64,000 nucleotides of DNA from Carex sylvatica (taxonomy: Eukaryota; Streptophyta; Magnoliopsida; Poales; Cyperaceae): assembly GCA_964058845.1 (NCBI GenBank), contig CAXKVR010000159.1, forward strand, positions 1-64,000, given 5' to 3'. A program made the position numbers and the translations under genes. Positions 36,602 through 47,084 of this stretch are shown piece by piece. Position 1 is the first letter of the stretch; the number at the start of each line of letters is the position of its first letter. Under the pieces are notes generated by a model. It saw only the letters and a list, made by a program, of their open reading frames with translations. It was not told where the DNA came from and did no database searches.

Positions 36602-38621
36602 TAATTTTTCTTTCATTTTTCGGTCATCATTAGTAGTATAAAAAGTTGAACTTTAGTTAAATGAAATTGCTATTGAATAAGGATGAGCTTCTTGCTTATA
36701 GTTGCAAACTGTAGATAAAAGTATGAAATGCATGTGTTATTATCACAAATGGAAGTCGATATTGGATATAATACATAATAATATGTGCACAGGCTATTTT
36801 TTGGGTCTCTTTCATAGTATATTTTGTACCTCTCTTTCATGTCAATTACAAAGATTTACTGTATTAATACTATGTTTCTGTTTAGGTTTAGACACAAAAA
36901 TAAATAATCAGTTAAGATTTTAAGATGATGAATTATAGTTTATTAAAAAAATCAGCAGTTGAACCGATTGACCCACCGATCTAACCAGTGAACTGTTGAT
37001 CTAGAGTTTTACTGAGTTGATATTTGGTTCGGTTCTGATAACATTGGTTCTTAGTAAACTAAAAAAGAAGATGACAAAACATGTCATGTTAGCGAGTGTA
37101 ATTATGGAATTATTCCAAATCCATCTGAAATTCGTTATATCTTTAATTTGATTGAATGGTCAACCACGCACCAATCCCAAAGTACTTTTTTATAATGGAT
37201 CCAATTAAAAGTTAACCAATAAATAAAATATCATACCTAATATAGTTTTGAGGCCCAGATAAAAGTAGACATTTTTTATTGGATTGAGCACTCGCTTGAT
37301 ATTGTAGAGCAAGGGATGTCAGAAATTTTAATAAATTTTATGAATAAATATTTATATTATTTGTTTTAATATTATGTTCGAAATTTTGTTTGCTTACAAC
37401 TATAACCATACCAAAAATATTTCTTTAATTTATTTGGGTAATAACGTCAACATGTTGTTGGCCACCTCTGGATCACGTTTTGATATTAAGCATGTCAACA
37501 ATATATATTCATTCATCAATTTTTATTAATTTTGCTATGTATGCTTCTCATCTCATCATATATTTTCAATCTGTCTTAATTTAGCATGATGTCATAAATA
37601 GTAGGTTATATTTGACATGTTATATGAGAGCATCTATTTTTCTGAAACTATTAGAGTTTCTAATGCAGTTTCTAATCCAGATTCAAAGATGTGAGAATGT
37701 TTCTTATTTAAAAACTATGTAGTAAAGTTTCTTATTAAGAAACTGTGTATAAACTCAATGCTGACTAAATGATTGGCTCAAATTATTTCTCTTTTTTAAT
37801 TTGTTGCTGACGTGGCTTAATAAATCTCTAAAATTAATTTCAAAGATATGAGAGTTAGAAACTTTAGAGACCTTAATTTCTAAAAAGTAGTTAAAAGTTA
37901 TTTAGAAACTCAGGAGAAATAATTTAGTATTTAGGATAGGATATTTTAAAAGATGTCATCTATAGAGTTCTCTTTTTAAAAATTTATGTTTTTATAAATA
38001 TATTTCATTTGTACTCTATGTAATAATGAAGTCAAGAATACAAATAAGTTTTCTCATAATATTGTTTCTCTTTTATTTCTCGCATCTCCTTTAGGAACCC
38101 TAAGAAATTTCAATAAATTTTAAAATTATTTTCTTATAATAATTTTAATCTGTATTCGACACAATTATAAAACTTTTCATAAACAAAATTAATTATTTCT
38201 TTTTTTGTTTTTATTTTCAATATATAATAATGAACAATTACATTTCACCAGGTGGTGAACTAGGAAAGATGAGAATTGTTAACAGGATTTAAAATAATAA
38301 TTTTTAGATTTTTTAATAACAGAAAAGCAAACTTAAATTAATGAAGCATTGGTGAACCTAGTAAAACTTGGATAGCAAGTAGTTTATTTCTTTATTTAAC
38401 CATGAAATAGAAGCATGTCTAGTAGTAATGGGCATTAATAAAACACTTGCTAAATATGGTCAGTAATTATTAAATAAGGAAACAATATAATTTATTAATT
38501 ATTAATAGAAGGTCGGTAATTATTAAATAAGGAAACAATTTAAAAATATAAAAAAAAAAATACTTACTTAAGGAATAAGTAAATAGGTGACAGAAATAGA
38601 AACCGTTTCTCCTTCTCTCTC

Positions 38622-38749
38622 TCTATATATATATATATATACGCTCCTCCGTGCGATTACCCATTTAGGAAGCAATCCGTGCGATTAACCTAAACCCTAT
38701 ACGCTCCTCCTCTCTCTCTCTCTCTCTCTAATCTCCATTTTCACAAATC
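38622..38749 (+). promoter_or_regulatory. Rebuilt promoter and leader of F-box copy 4
   Basis: In place of the TATATAAA box of copies 1-3 there is a CT run followed by an AT microsatellite (about 38622-38641). The leader has GTGCGATTA twice and ACGCTCCTCC twice, indicating a local ~60-bp duplication, then a (CT)n run before the ATG at 38750. Expression of copy 4 could therefore differ from the others. Confidence 0.5.
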
Positions 38750-39925
38750 ATGGCGCCTTCTACCAAAAGGCACATTGACATTCCAGACCACCTTATTCAC
38801 AAAATGGTCCTGCCTCGTCTCACTTTTAAATGCCTGAACAGATGCAAATATATTTCTAAGGAAATATATTCTCTAATCAGCTCAGATGCCGCATTTGCTG
38901 CCGATCAATCCCGCTCAGTGAACACTTCATCAAGGGGCTTTGTTTACATGGCGCATAGTGGTTTATCGTTCTTCCCCGACCCGGAACTTATAGGTGTACC
39001 CGACCCGTCCCTCAATTTCCTCAACCCGACATCTGGTGAGATCATGCTAGTCTCCTCCACAAACGGCCTACTTCTCCTTTATGGTGAATTCAGTGGCATG
39101 AAATCCCTCTGTGTGTGTAATCCTGCTACTAAAGAGATGGCGTTCGTTCCAAATGCTGTCGGGGAAAAATATTTCCGCACTGAAATGGGTCTTGCGTATG
39201 ATCCTTGCGAGTTACCTCATCGGTTCACCGTTGTTGATCCTCTGCTGCGCAACCATAGAGATGGTCTATTGTACCAGTTTGATGTCTTTCACTCAGACAC
39301 CGGCAAATGGACCCGTTCTAGTCAGAGCATATATATAGACACGATTTTAGCAGCGGTTAAAGCAGTATGCGCAGCGAAGGGGGTGATATATTGGTGTTGT
39401 GGAAAGTATCTTTTGTGGTATGATATAAAGAGGGATATAGCAGGGTCCCTATCATTGCCGGTGATTGAAGGGAAGGTGATAGATGGAGTCACTGATGTAG
39501 GGGTCTGCGCCGGTGAAATCACATGTTGCCGTGCTTGGAGTGGCGGGATTGAAGTGTGGAGACTGACTGGGGGGTCCCACTGGGATAGGATGCATGCAAC
39601 GAGTTGGGACGGCATGGCAAATGCATTTGACTTTTGTCTTGGCATGCAGTTACGCCACAAAAACAAGTCTGATTTGTTCTACAAGCGACGCGTTGTACGT
39701 CCAGTAGGATTTGATGGGCAATTTGTTTATATTGCTGTGCGGCTCAAGTATCGAGATAATACTGAAAAGCTGTTCAGCTGGGAAATAGAGACGGGACGGG
39801 TTGAAGGCAAGGGTATGATTACTATAAATGGAACATGGCGCGGAGATCAAGCCTTCAATTATTCTAATAGCATGGCCCGAGTACCACAGATTTTGAAGGA
39901 GATTTCTAAAGAAACTGACATGTGA
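38750..39925 (+). CDS. F-box protein with F-box-associated domain, divergent copy F4
   Basis: It also has 391 residues, but with compensating length changes: the start lacks two Pro residues (MAPSTKRH), two later single residues are missing, and the end is extended to KEISKETDM. The F-box (about 9-48) and FBA signatures are intact. Substitutions cluster in two stretches, residues 20-70 and 140-215 (for example LLRNHRDGLLYQ for LLRIHTNGLLCQ), while 72-137 are unchanged. That pattern fits partial gene conversion. The open frame suggests a working gene. Confidence 0.9.
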   Translation: MAPSTKRHIDIPDHLIHKMVLPRLTFKCLNRCKYISKEIYSLISSDAAFAADQSRSVNTSSRGFVYMAHSGLSFFPDPELIGVPDPSLNFLNPTSGEIMLVSSTNGLLLLYGEFSGMKSLCVCNPATKEMAFVPNAVGEKYFRTEMGLAYDPCELPHRFTVVDPLLRNHRDGLLYQFDVFHSDTGKWTRSSQSIYIDTILAAVKAVCAAKGVIYWCCGKYLLWYDIKRDIAGSLSLPVIEGKVIDGVTDVGVCAGEITCCRAWSGGIEVWRLTGGSHWDRMHATSWDGMANAFDFCLGMQLRHKNKSDLFYKRRVVRPVGFDGQFVYIAVRLKYRDNTEKLFSWEIETGRVEGKGMITINGTWRGDQAFNYSNSMARVPQILKEISKETDM

Positions 39926-40716
39926 TTTTGTTTAGTTTTAGGATTCTAGAAATTAATATGGGTAATGCTTATATTCGAGTTATTGTTGCACTTCTTTTCT
40001 GATATGGTGAAACAGGGATGTATTGGAGTTAATGTATTGGTTACAAGAGTTGCAAATCATGTCATAAAATTTATGCAATTTATGCAATTTATGTATGGTG
40101 ATGGTTGTATTTTTGAAGTTATTTATGTTTAACACAGAAATTTATGTTTGATTTTGTATGGTGATTGTATGCACTTTTGGTGGGGACAAAATTGTCAATA
40201 GTTTGGTATCTGGTATCTGATGGAGCTTGTGTAATTGAGAGTAGTTTGATCTGACCGAGATTGATGTAATGATTTCTATAATAGTCATACTTTTTTAGAT
40301 GAGAAGCTAAGGATGTGAATCCCTTAATATAGTTCATCTTTTTATAAACAATTATATTTATAGCTTCTGTTCTTTACCCTTTTGAATCTCTTTGACTTGC
40401 ATGTCTTCACTTCAGCTAAACCAAATAAGCAAAAAAATGTAATGTAAATGTTAGGGGTCTACTTGTAATTTTGCATCTCATTATTCTGGTGGAATGAATG
40501 AGAAAATCCTTTATTCCAAGATCTCTGGATAAAACCCAAACAGTGATCTCCTGCCTGTTGTGAAGTCTTTTGATTGTGTTATTCGTGTATATGATTTTTC
40601 TATTTTATTTTCCCCTTTTGATTGAATTATTTTTTTATATTCCCCGCCTTGTCTCCCTGCTGTAGTGTTTATTCTGGCACTAATGTTTTCTTTGAGGTTC
40701 GGTTAAAACACTTTTC

Positions 40717-42897
40717 TTTTCTTTCTTTTTTCCATATTATCTGGGTGTGTGCCACAGAGGTTCGCTTCTCATTACTTGGATGTATTACTATTTTGTAATT
40801 CTTATTGAGGTTTTAAAAATGGTGGTCTGATAGAATTTTGCAAGAGACTAAGCTGTGGAGTCAATTCTGCTGAGATCCGGTATGTGGAGAGCAACTTGGT
40901 ACATGGTACTGGTACATGGTTACAGGACTAGTACACGGTACATGATACTGGTGCGCAGTGTTAAGATAGGATCTATTTTAAGCTGAGATTGGATGTAATT
41001 TAGTTTCTGCACAACTTGGCAGCACCCATCTGGTTATCAAAAATAGAATAAGACAATTATGTTTAGTCAAATCTCAGTAATCATTTACTTTTGTGTGTGA
41101 TGGATTTGCTGTTGAAGGAGAGCAACTTAGTACATGGTACTGGTACATGTGGTACCGGTACCGGTACATGGTACATGATACTGGTGCGCACTATTAAGAT
41201 AGGATTTATTTTAAGCTGAGATTGGATGTAATTTATTTTGTGCACAACTTGGCAACCCCCGTGTGGTTATCAAAAAAAGAATAAGGCAATTATGCTAAGT
41301 CAAATATCAGTAATCATATCTCAGTAATCATTGCTGTTGATGGATTTACAAAAAGTGTAATGTGTAAACTTTTTGAGGACACTTGTTTTTTTCTTTTTTG
41401 TAAATGCCTTCTCTTCTTGTGTTGTCTTTTTGCTTTAAATTGGTATTTTTGATAATTTGTGTATGTCCAACGAGAATGGTACCAGAGCAATCCGGAACCA
41501 ATATATTTGTTAAAATAAATACATTGAATATATAATAAAAAAGAAGTTGACTGTCAGAATAGTTGAGGAGGTGATGCTATGGGCAAAATATTGCTAGATG
41601 GTGTTGTTTTTGGTTGTTTGATGTAATGTATTTTTCTGTTTTTTTTTATTGTTTTTATTTATTCGCACTTGAGGGTGTAATGTTGAGCTGACCGAGATTT
41701 TATTGTTTTTTGCACTTGAGGGTGTAATGCAGAAAAAAATCTGAACCGTCCGTTTTCAATCAACACGAATATTAAGAAAGTCTCGTGAGCTCTAAATTGA
41801 TGGAATTGATCCGAATTCTGATTGAATGGTTCAAATTTTACATTACAACATGACTTTGCTATAAATTTTTCATTTTAAATGATGATTTTTTCTGGATATA
41901 CTTTTACATAAAATGCAAAAAAAGGTCATGGCCTTTTCCGCACTGAAATGGTCGGTGGAACACTGTTCAGAAATAAAAAGATCTATTATTTAGAAATGCA
42001 CCAAGCATTATGTTAAAGCACAATCCAGTACCAGTCAGAGGAAGAAACCAGTACCCGTACCAGTGATGGTAAAAGCAATATCCAGTAGCTGTACCATAGA
42101 CATTGTGAACCAAAACAATACCAGTGGGTAGATAATAGCCGTACCTGAGACCCACTGAACTCAGTACCAGTATTGAAAGGGCAACATGGGAAAACCGTAC
42201 CAGAGATCCCGTGAAACCATGACCAGTATTGAAAGCGCAAAACTGGAAATTGGGTAGACTATGTAAAAGGGAAATTTAACAGTCTATTTAAATGGTAGGT
42301 ACAGGTAACAGTGTTGGGTACGTATTACAAGATCAATGCTGAGATGAATACCTAGATTATTTCAACAAATAACAAACATATCATAACATTCTCTTCTTAC
42401 AAAAACTACCAACATTTTTATTAAAACTTGTTAATTAATACATAAGATGAGTCAAAAGCGAAACATACTTCTTTCAATGATAGTATAAAGCAATTACAGA
42501 AAAATAATCATTGATGAAGCAAAACCATATCTTAGTTGCTCAGCCGTAACAAGTAAAAAATAAAACAAAACACCTAAGAGAAAAAACCACAGAAATTAAT
42601 GACAAACCAATTTGTATTTCAAAAAGGCACCAGAAAACAGATCAGTTAAAAATTACATTAAAAAAAATAATAAGGCAATAAAAGCATATATTACTCAGAG
42701 CAAGTTCAACACACCAGTTAAGTAACAGCATATAAAAAAAAATAGGCTGTTAACAGCACTTATTGGATCACAGTTCCAGTTCCAAAAAGTATTAGACTAT
42801 CAGTCATATCTATAACATCTATTGCATCTTTGCACACTACTCACAGTAACTCAGAAATAAAAAAAAAGGAAAGTAAAACAGGAGAAGAACTCACCAA
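40717..42897. other. Intergenic region right of the array
   Basis: Unique sequence with no credible gene. It contains the 200-bp tandem duplication described next and, at 42010-42235, an irregular cluster of GTACC/TACCAGT motifs. It ends about 50 bp beyond the stop codon of the SUVH gene; a probable 3' UTR for that minus-strand gene occupies the last few hundred bases. Confidence 0.55.
40887..41332. repeat. Tandem duplication of ~200 bp with GGTACC-rich start
   Basis: GAGAGCAACTT starts copies at 40887 and 41118. Both continue with TACATGGTACTGGTACATG, TACATGATACTGGTGCGCA, TTTTAAGCTGAGATTGGATG and CAGTAATCAT. The copies differ in the number of GGTAC blocks and by scattered substitutions. Noncoding. 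Confidence 0.8.
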
Positions 42898-45390
42898 CTA
42901 ATAGAGTCTCCCCTTGCACTCTGATGCACCGCAGTAACACTCTTTAACCTTCACACTGCCGTCAGAATCATGTACTTCCCCTATACCATAGTTATAGTGG
43001 TACGTCAGTTCCTTCAGAGGCGGTATATTCTCACACGCAAAGAACATAACATGCGGCATCTTTTTATCATCATGATCAAACAGCACGTTTTGCGCATATA
43101 GATTGGGAGAGCAACTGTGATTTATAAACCTACCCACATTCCCCCTCTCCAGTGCATCTATAGTGTACCCCTCCTCTGACAAGCTGGCCCCCACCTCGTC
43201 AGTGATGACATCATCATCGCTCAACAGCCCCTCCCACAATGCAGAGTCATCATAGTTGTGCCCAATGTCAAAGAGGTACTCATCATTTTTCCTCTGCTCT
43301 GCCTCCAGGTCCTGTAACAGCTCTCCTATGTACTCACACACAAAACTGCCTGAAGGGATTGAACTCAGAGAACGCACTCCCCAGCCCCGCTTCTCAGTTT
43401 TGAATACTTCTAGCGGGTACTTGATGCCATGCTGGCTGACCCGGTTGTAGCATGAGGGAGGGCATCCACACATGGGCCCACACTCATATATCAGCCGCTT
43501 TGCCTTCACAATAGCACCATTGAAATTGAACGGGATCTGGCCCCCGTTTTTACCCGCACAGGAGCAGGTTTTCGCATCAGAGCAGGGACCTTTGCACGTG
43601 CAACCCCTAGGTCGGGTTTTCTGGTACCAACCCGGGTAGACTTTTTTGGTGATGTATTGAAACTGCCGTGGATTCTTGTTGTCAATGGTGTTTATAACAC
43701 AGATTGGCAGTTTTTCTTTACCTAGAGATATATCCTTAAAGCACAACCCTTCACGCACCTTTGACCTCTGCACCTTTTTCAACTTGCTCCAGTTCAGTTC
43801 GGGTTGCCCTTCTAACCGCTGTAACTGAAACTTGAACACAGCAACAGTCTTTGGTACTCCTTTAACCATATAAGTCTCCTTCTCACGCCAGTACTTCTCG
43901 ACCCGGTACAGCCCGTCATAAGTAAAGGTCATCACGACCTTGCCTGAGTTGCTTGTGCTCTGCCCATGTATAACCCGTACCGGTGTTTTTGTCTCTATGC
44001 TGTTTTTCAGAGCAAGATTGCCTCTCTTTAGCTTCTGATCTTCAGGCTCGGTATCTTTAGTTGGTTTCCCTCCAGCACCGGTATAAATCAACACGTTTTC
44101 ATTCTCCATGTCATCTGAATAACCACCTGAGGCAACAATACTGGTGGCAATGTGTATGCCATTCCGCATCGTAAAGTCAATGCCGGCTTGGGGAGGCCGG
44201 TGGAGGCCCAAAACAGAGAGTTCAGCCCGGTAGCGGTACTCGTCTCCGACCTCAACCCCCGGCACGGCACCAACAACTGGTTCGTTTCTGTTTAGCGTCT
44301 CATTTCGTTCCCCCAAGATGCTGGCAGTTCTCAGGTCAATTCGGTTTTTTTCCATATCTTGAAGCTTCTTACCAGATTCAACCTCTTGCAACAGTTTTCG
44401 GCATATTACTTGGAACAGGCGTAGGCACCTTTTCACCTTTGCTCTCGGGTCTGTCGGTACATCATCCTTCCTAGGTCGAAAATTGGTAGTGCTCTTGCTC
44501 TTGGATTGTATAATGGCAAGGCTACCATACTCCTCCAGATCCGCATCCCCCGATTCACGCCTATCAATACGGGGAAAACTAGGGTTGTAGTTGCTTACCG
44601 GGCGCTTGATGCCAACCCGCTTCTCATCAATGACTTTCATGGGAGACTTTTTTACTCTTTCAGTTGGGCTCTTAACTGATGGGACAGTTGTTTTAGATGC
44701 TTCTTCTTCTTTCGCCTTAAACCGAATTTTTATCTTAATTGGTTTGCTGTGTGTGGTATCTAAATTACACTTGCTATCCACATTGACACCCTTTCCTTTA
44801 AATCCCTCTGCACCTCTGTTATCTAAGTCTCTGGCCAACTTAGGATCGTCAGACTCTAAACCGAAGGTTTCACGCTTGAGAGACTCATGTTTTGCATGTT
44901 CATCAGCAATATGTTGAAACCCTAGATTATTCACTGAACCCGTTACACCCGCTTCACCAACCTCCTCACTGTTTCCATTAATCTTCTCGCATTGAAATCT
45001 TTCACTATCAAAACCAGCCACAGTGAAACCTGGATTTCGACCACAGCCCGGCGGGTACCGACGAATTGCCGAAACTGACCTTCTCTTAGGAGGTGGGTAC
45101 ACCTTTGATTTCATCCACCATTGATCACTTGCACCATCATTATCTAGCATAGATTTACCGTTTTGTCCCTCAGCGACTAAAGGCTCTCTTGCATGGCCTT
45201 CTTCAATAACTGCACCTGCTTTATGTGAAGAATTACAGTTTTGCCCCTCGTGAAGTGGCATCTCCTCATGGGGTATCTCCCCCTCCTCTAGTTCAGGTTC
45301 AGCTGATACCGACCTTCGCTTCAGATTTTTGGCCAATTGTACGTCAGAGATCTTGTGTGACAGCTCCTGTATCATCACTGCTTCGTCCAT
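42898..45390 (-). CDS. SUVH5: SUVH5/6-type histone H3 lysine-9 methyltransferase (SRA-SET)
   Basis: Single coding exon, 830 residues, starting at the ATG at 45390 (MDEAVMIQELS); the frame stays open upstream but without another ATG. After a low-complexity N-terminus with the SUVH5/6-type motif RRYPPGCGRNPG (about 110-121) come the SRA/YDG domain (about 374-525; GVEVGDEYRYR, HRPPQAGIDF, YDGLYRVEKYW), which binds methylated cytosine; the pre-SET cysteines (about 597-652; CTCKGPC, CSC, CGC, SCYN), which bind zinc; and the SET domain (about 658-802) with GWGVRS, YIGELL and the catalytic/AdoMet motif INHSCSPN (756-763). A post-SET CYCGASECKG lies at 818-827. All key motifs are present, so it should be active in the nucleus, linking DNA methylation to H3K9 dimethylation and silencing. 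The choice between SUVH5 and SUVH6 is not secure. Confidence 0.93.
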   Translation of the reverse strand: MDEAVMIQELSHKISDVQLAKNLKRRSVSAEPELEEGEIPHEEMPLHEGQNCNSSHKAGAVIEEGHAREPLVAEGQNGKSMLDNDGASDQWWMKSKVYPPPKRRSVSAIRRYPPGCGRNPGFTVAGFDSERFQCEKINGNSEEVGEAGVTGSVNNLGFQHIADEHAKHESLKRETFGLESDDPKLARDLDNRGAEGFKGKGVNVDSKCNLDTTHSKPIKIKIRFKAKEEEASKTTVPSVKSPTERVKKSPMKVIDEKRVGIKRPVSNYNPSFPRIDRRESGDADLEEYGSLAIIQSKSKSTTNFRPRKDDVPTDPRAKVKRCLRLFQVICRKLLQEVESGKKLQDMEKNRIDLRTASILGERNETLNRNEPVVGAVPGVEVGDEYRYRAELSVLGLHRPPQAGIDFTMRNGIHIATSIVASGGYSDDMENENVLIYTGAGGKPTKDTEPEDQKLKRGNLALKNSIETKTPVRVIHGQSTSNSGKVVMTFTYDGLYRVEKYWREKETYMVKGVPKTVAVFKFQLQRLEGQPELNWSKLKKVQRSKVREGLCFKDISLGKEKLPICVINTIDNKNPRQFQYITKKVYPGWYQKTRPRGCTCKGPCSDAKTCSCAGKNGGQIPFNFNGAIVKAKRLIYECGPMCGCPPSCYNRVSQHGIKYPLEVFKTEKRGWGVRSLSSIPSGSFVCEYIGELLQDLEAEQRKNDEYLFDIGHNYDDSALWEGLLSDDDVITDEVGASLSEEGYTIDALERGNVGRFINHSCSPNLYAQNVLFDHDDKKMPHVMFFACENIPPLKELTYHYNYGIGEVHDSDGSVKVKECYCGASECKGRLY

Positions 45391-46620
45391 TCTATCTAGG
45401 CAAAATAGAAAGAGCACCTAGTATTAATTGTGCTGAAAGAGAAACAAATAGGAGTTAAAACAATAGCAAACAAGGAATCCAATCTGTTAAAACAAAAACA
45501 CAAGCTGCTGATATGTAAATTTATAAATTTTATAAAGTCCAAACAAGGAAAACAATCTGTTGATATCTACCTTCATAAAAAATGCTACATGCACTTCAAA
45601 ATTTATAAATTTTTAGTTCACTCCACATATGATCAAGAACGCATCAAGTTAATTACACAATTTTTTTTTTAAAACCTTCGCAGAAGCTGCTAAGCCATGA
45701 GGGAGAATCGAACTCTCGACCTTTGGGTGACCAACAATCTTAAGACTTTTCTCCTAACCAATTGTGATACCTCCCCTTTCACTTAATTACACAATATTAA
45801 TAAAATTTCAGTGTGTCTTTCAGCCTCTTAATCTTTTACAGAATTAACTCAAAAACAACCTTTTTTCACCGGAACACGAAATTTGGATTCTTCGTCTGGA
45901 CTACAGATTTTGGAAAAGGATGATAACTTGTGGCATTAAAAACTGTGTACAACTTTTCTCCTTGTTCAATATAACCAACCGAGACTTCTAAATTTGCTGT
46001 GCTTCATGAGAGTGAAAGAACCTGACTAAATTAATCACTACTTCAGCTACAGATCAGACCAAAATACGACAATAAAAAAAATCAATTATGGAAAACATAA
46101 CACTTTCTAGTAGTAGTATTATCTCCTAGATAAGAATCAGGATCATGTTTAGAAGTGAGATAAATAAGAGATAAGATAATACTTTCTTAATTCCTTCTCT
46201 CTATTCTCACTAGATAGGGTTCTATTTCTTTACTTTATCCCAATCTCAAACATAATCAAAAGGATTAGTACTTGGATTCATCTAGTACCAAGCTATAAGT
46301 GCAAAATCCCCAAACAAGAAACCAAAACAACTAAAGATCTGAAGCAAACAGCTCTCAATAGCCTTAGAATAGCCTCCTATAAGTGCACTAGCAGGTCATT
46401 TTAGGTTTAACTACTTCAGATCTGATCTTAGAAAGATAAAAACGATGGAAAAATCGAGAAAACAAATAGATCAAACAATAAGAAACCTTACATCAAACAC
46501 ACATAAACTATATCTACTGGATAGAATAACGATAGAGATACTTACTACCTAGATGAGAGAAGAGAAGTCTATGCCAATTGCTAAGTCAAGTTCTCTTTCT
46601 CTCAATTTTGAACTGAAAAA
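45391..46620 (-). other. Probable 5' UTR with an intron, SUVH gene
   Basis: Five bases before the ATG is a strong acceptor (CTTTCTATTTTGCCTAG, ending at 45396). Upstream, at about 46,538-46,548, is a good donor (GTAGTAAGTAT). This implies a leader intron of about 1.15 kb. A SINE lies inside it. Inferred from splice signals only. Confidence 0.5.
45662..45782 (-). mobile_element. tRNA-derived SINE with 13-bp target-site duplication
   Basis: TTAATTACACAAT occurs at 45649-45661 and 45783-45795, directly flanking the element. Read on the minus strand, it starts GGGGAGGTATC. It has a tRNA-like A box (TATCACAATTGG) and B box (AGTTCGATTCT), a tail region CTTCTGCGAAGG, and ends in a run of A next to the duplication. 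These are the hallmarks of a polymerase III SINE inserted by LINE machinery. A related copy is at 62.4 kb. Confidence 0.88.
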
Positions 46621-47084
46621 CAAAAGTGATTTTAAGTGAGAATTAGTAGAGTGGATTATAGACTGATAGTGGAAAACTAGATGGAAGGGTTTTGGTTCAT
46701 TATAACTTCCTGCACCGAAGAGAAAGTTGATGGGATTTGTCTTTTGGTGTACAAATTAAATGTTGAACCAGACTAAATAAATCACAGGCCAAGATGTAGA
46801 TGTCAGCAATTGGGGAATGGAATACGTTGTTATTCTTGTCATGCTCTTTTCATGCTCTTGTTTCTATCTCTCTTCTTACTCTATCTCTCATGTAATTTTT
46901 TTTTTTTTTTTATTTTTCTTTGAAGAGAGATAGAGAGAAAAAAAATAGCATGATGCTGCTATTTTTATTAGAATAGCAGCAGATTCAGATTGAGATTCAG
47001 TAATTAAAATCATCAGTGATAAAAAATAAAAAATATAAATACGTTAAATATTATTTATTTGTTTTAATAAAAAATAAATTTTAT
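46621..47084. other. Intergenic, upstream of the SUVH gene
   Basis: AT-rich DNA with a T16 run at about 46,895, flanked by TCTCTC and GAGAGA stretches that could pair, and a small hairpin GCTGCTAT/ATAGCAGC at about 46,954-46,980. Nothing coding seen. Promoter elements of the SUVH gene probably lie at about 46,620-46,800. Confidence 0.4.

Larger units (their letters stand above)
33842..38749. other. U4 spacer between divergent genes
   Basis: It is close to U2 up to about 36,430 and then becomes clearly more divergent through to the end of the array. Marked changes in the divergent part: about 45 bp missing at about 37286 (the AGAAGGCCTAATGGGC region of other units), about 27 bp missing at about 38390, and a rebuilt F-box leader. 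This part is probably the older, original copy. Confidence 0.65.
1..40716. repeat. Tandem array of ~10.5-kb units (U1-U4)
   Basis: The same sequence recurs at offsets of about 10,498-10,505 bp (F-box starts at 7303, 17801, 28302 and 38750; MED14-like starts at 2338, 12843, 23337 and 33841). I place unit joints near 9250, 19748 and 30249. At the equivalent point in U4 (about 40,716) homology stops and unique sequence begins, whereas in U1-U3 the sequence runs straight into a LEA-gene remnant and the next MED14-like gene. U1 is incomplete because the window starts inside it. Units differ by substitutions and small indels, so they are not one sequence read several times. Confidence 0.95.

Noticed and set aside
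1..40716. Array as a pure assembly duplication artefact
   Set aside because: Units carry consistent private and shared variants, different lengths and a diverged last unit. Misassembly of unit number remains possible, but not of the repeat itself.
45391..45417. Nine-residue N-terminal extension of the SUVH protein
   Set aside because: It needs a GTG start and runs across a likely splice acceptor; the ATG at 45390 is the first methionine.
45690..45782. Functional tRNA gene on the minus strand
   Set aside because: A and B boxes are present, but the cloverleaf is not convincing, and the poly-A end plus 13-bp target-site duplication mark a SINE.
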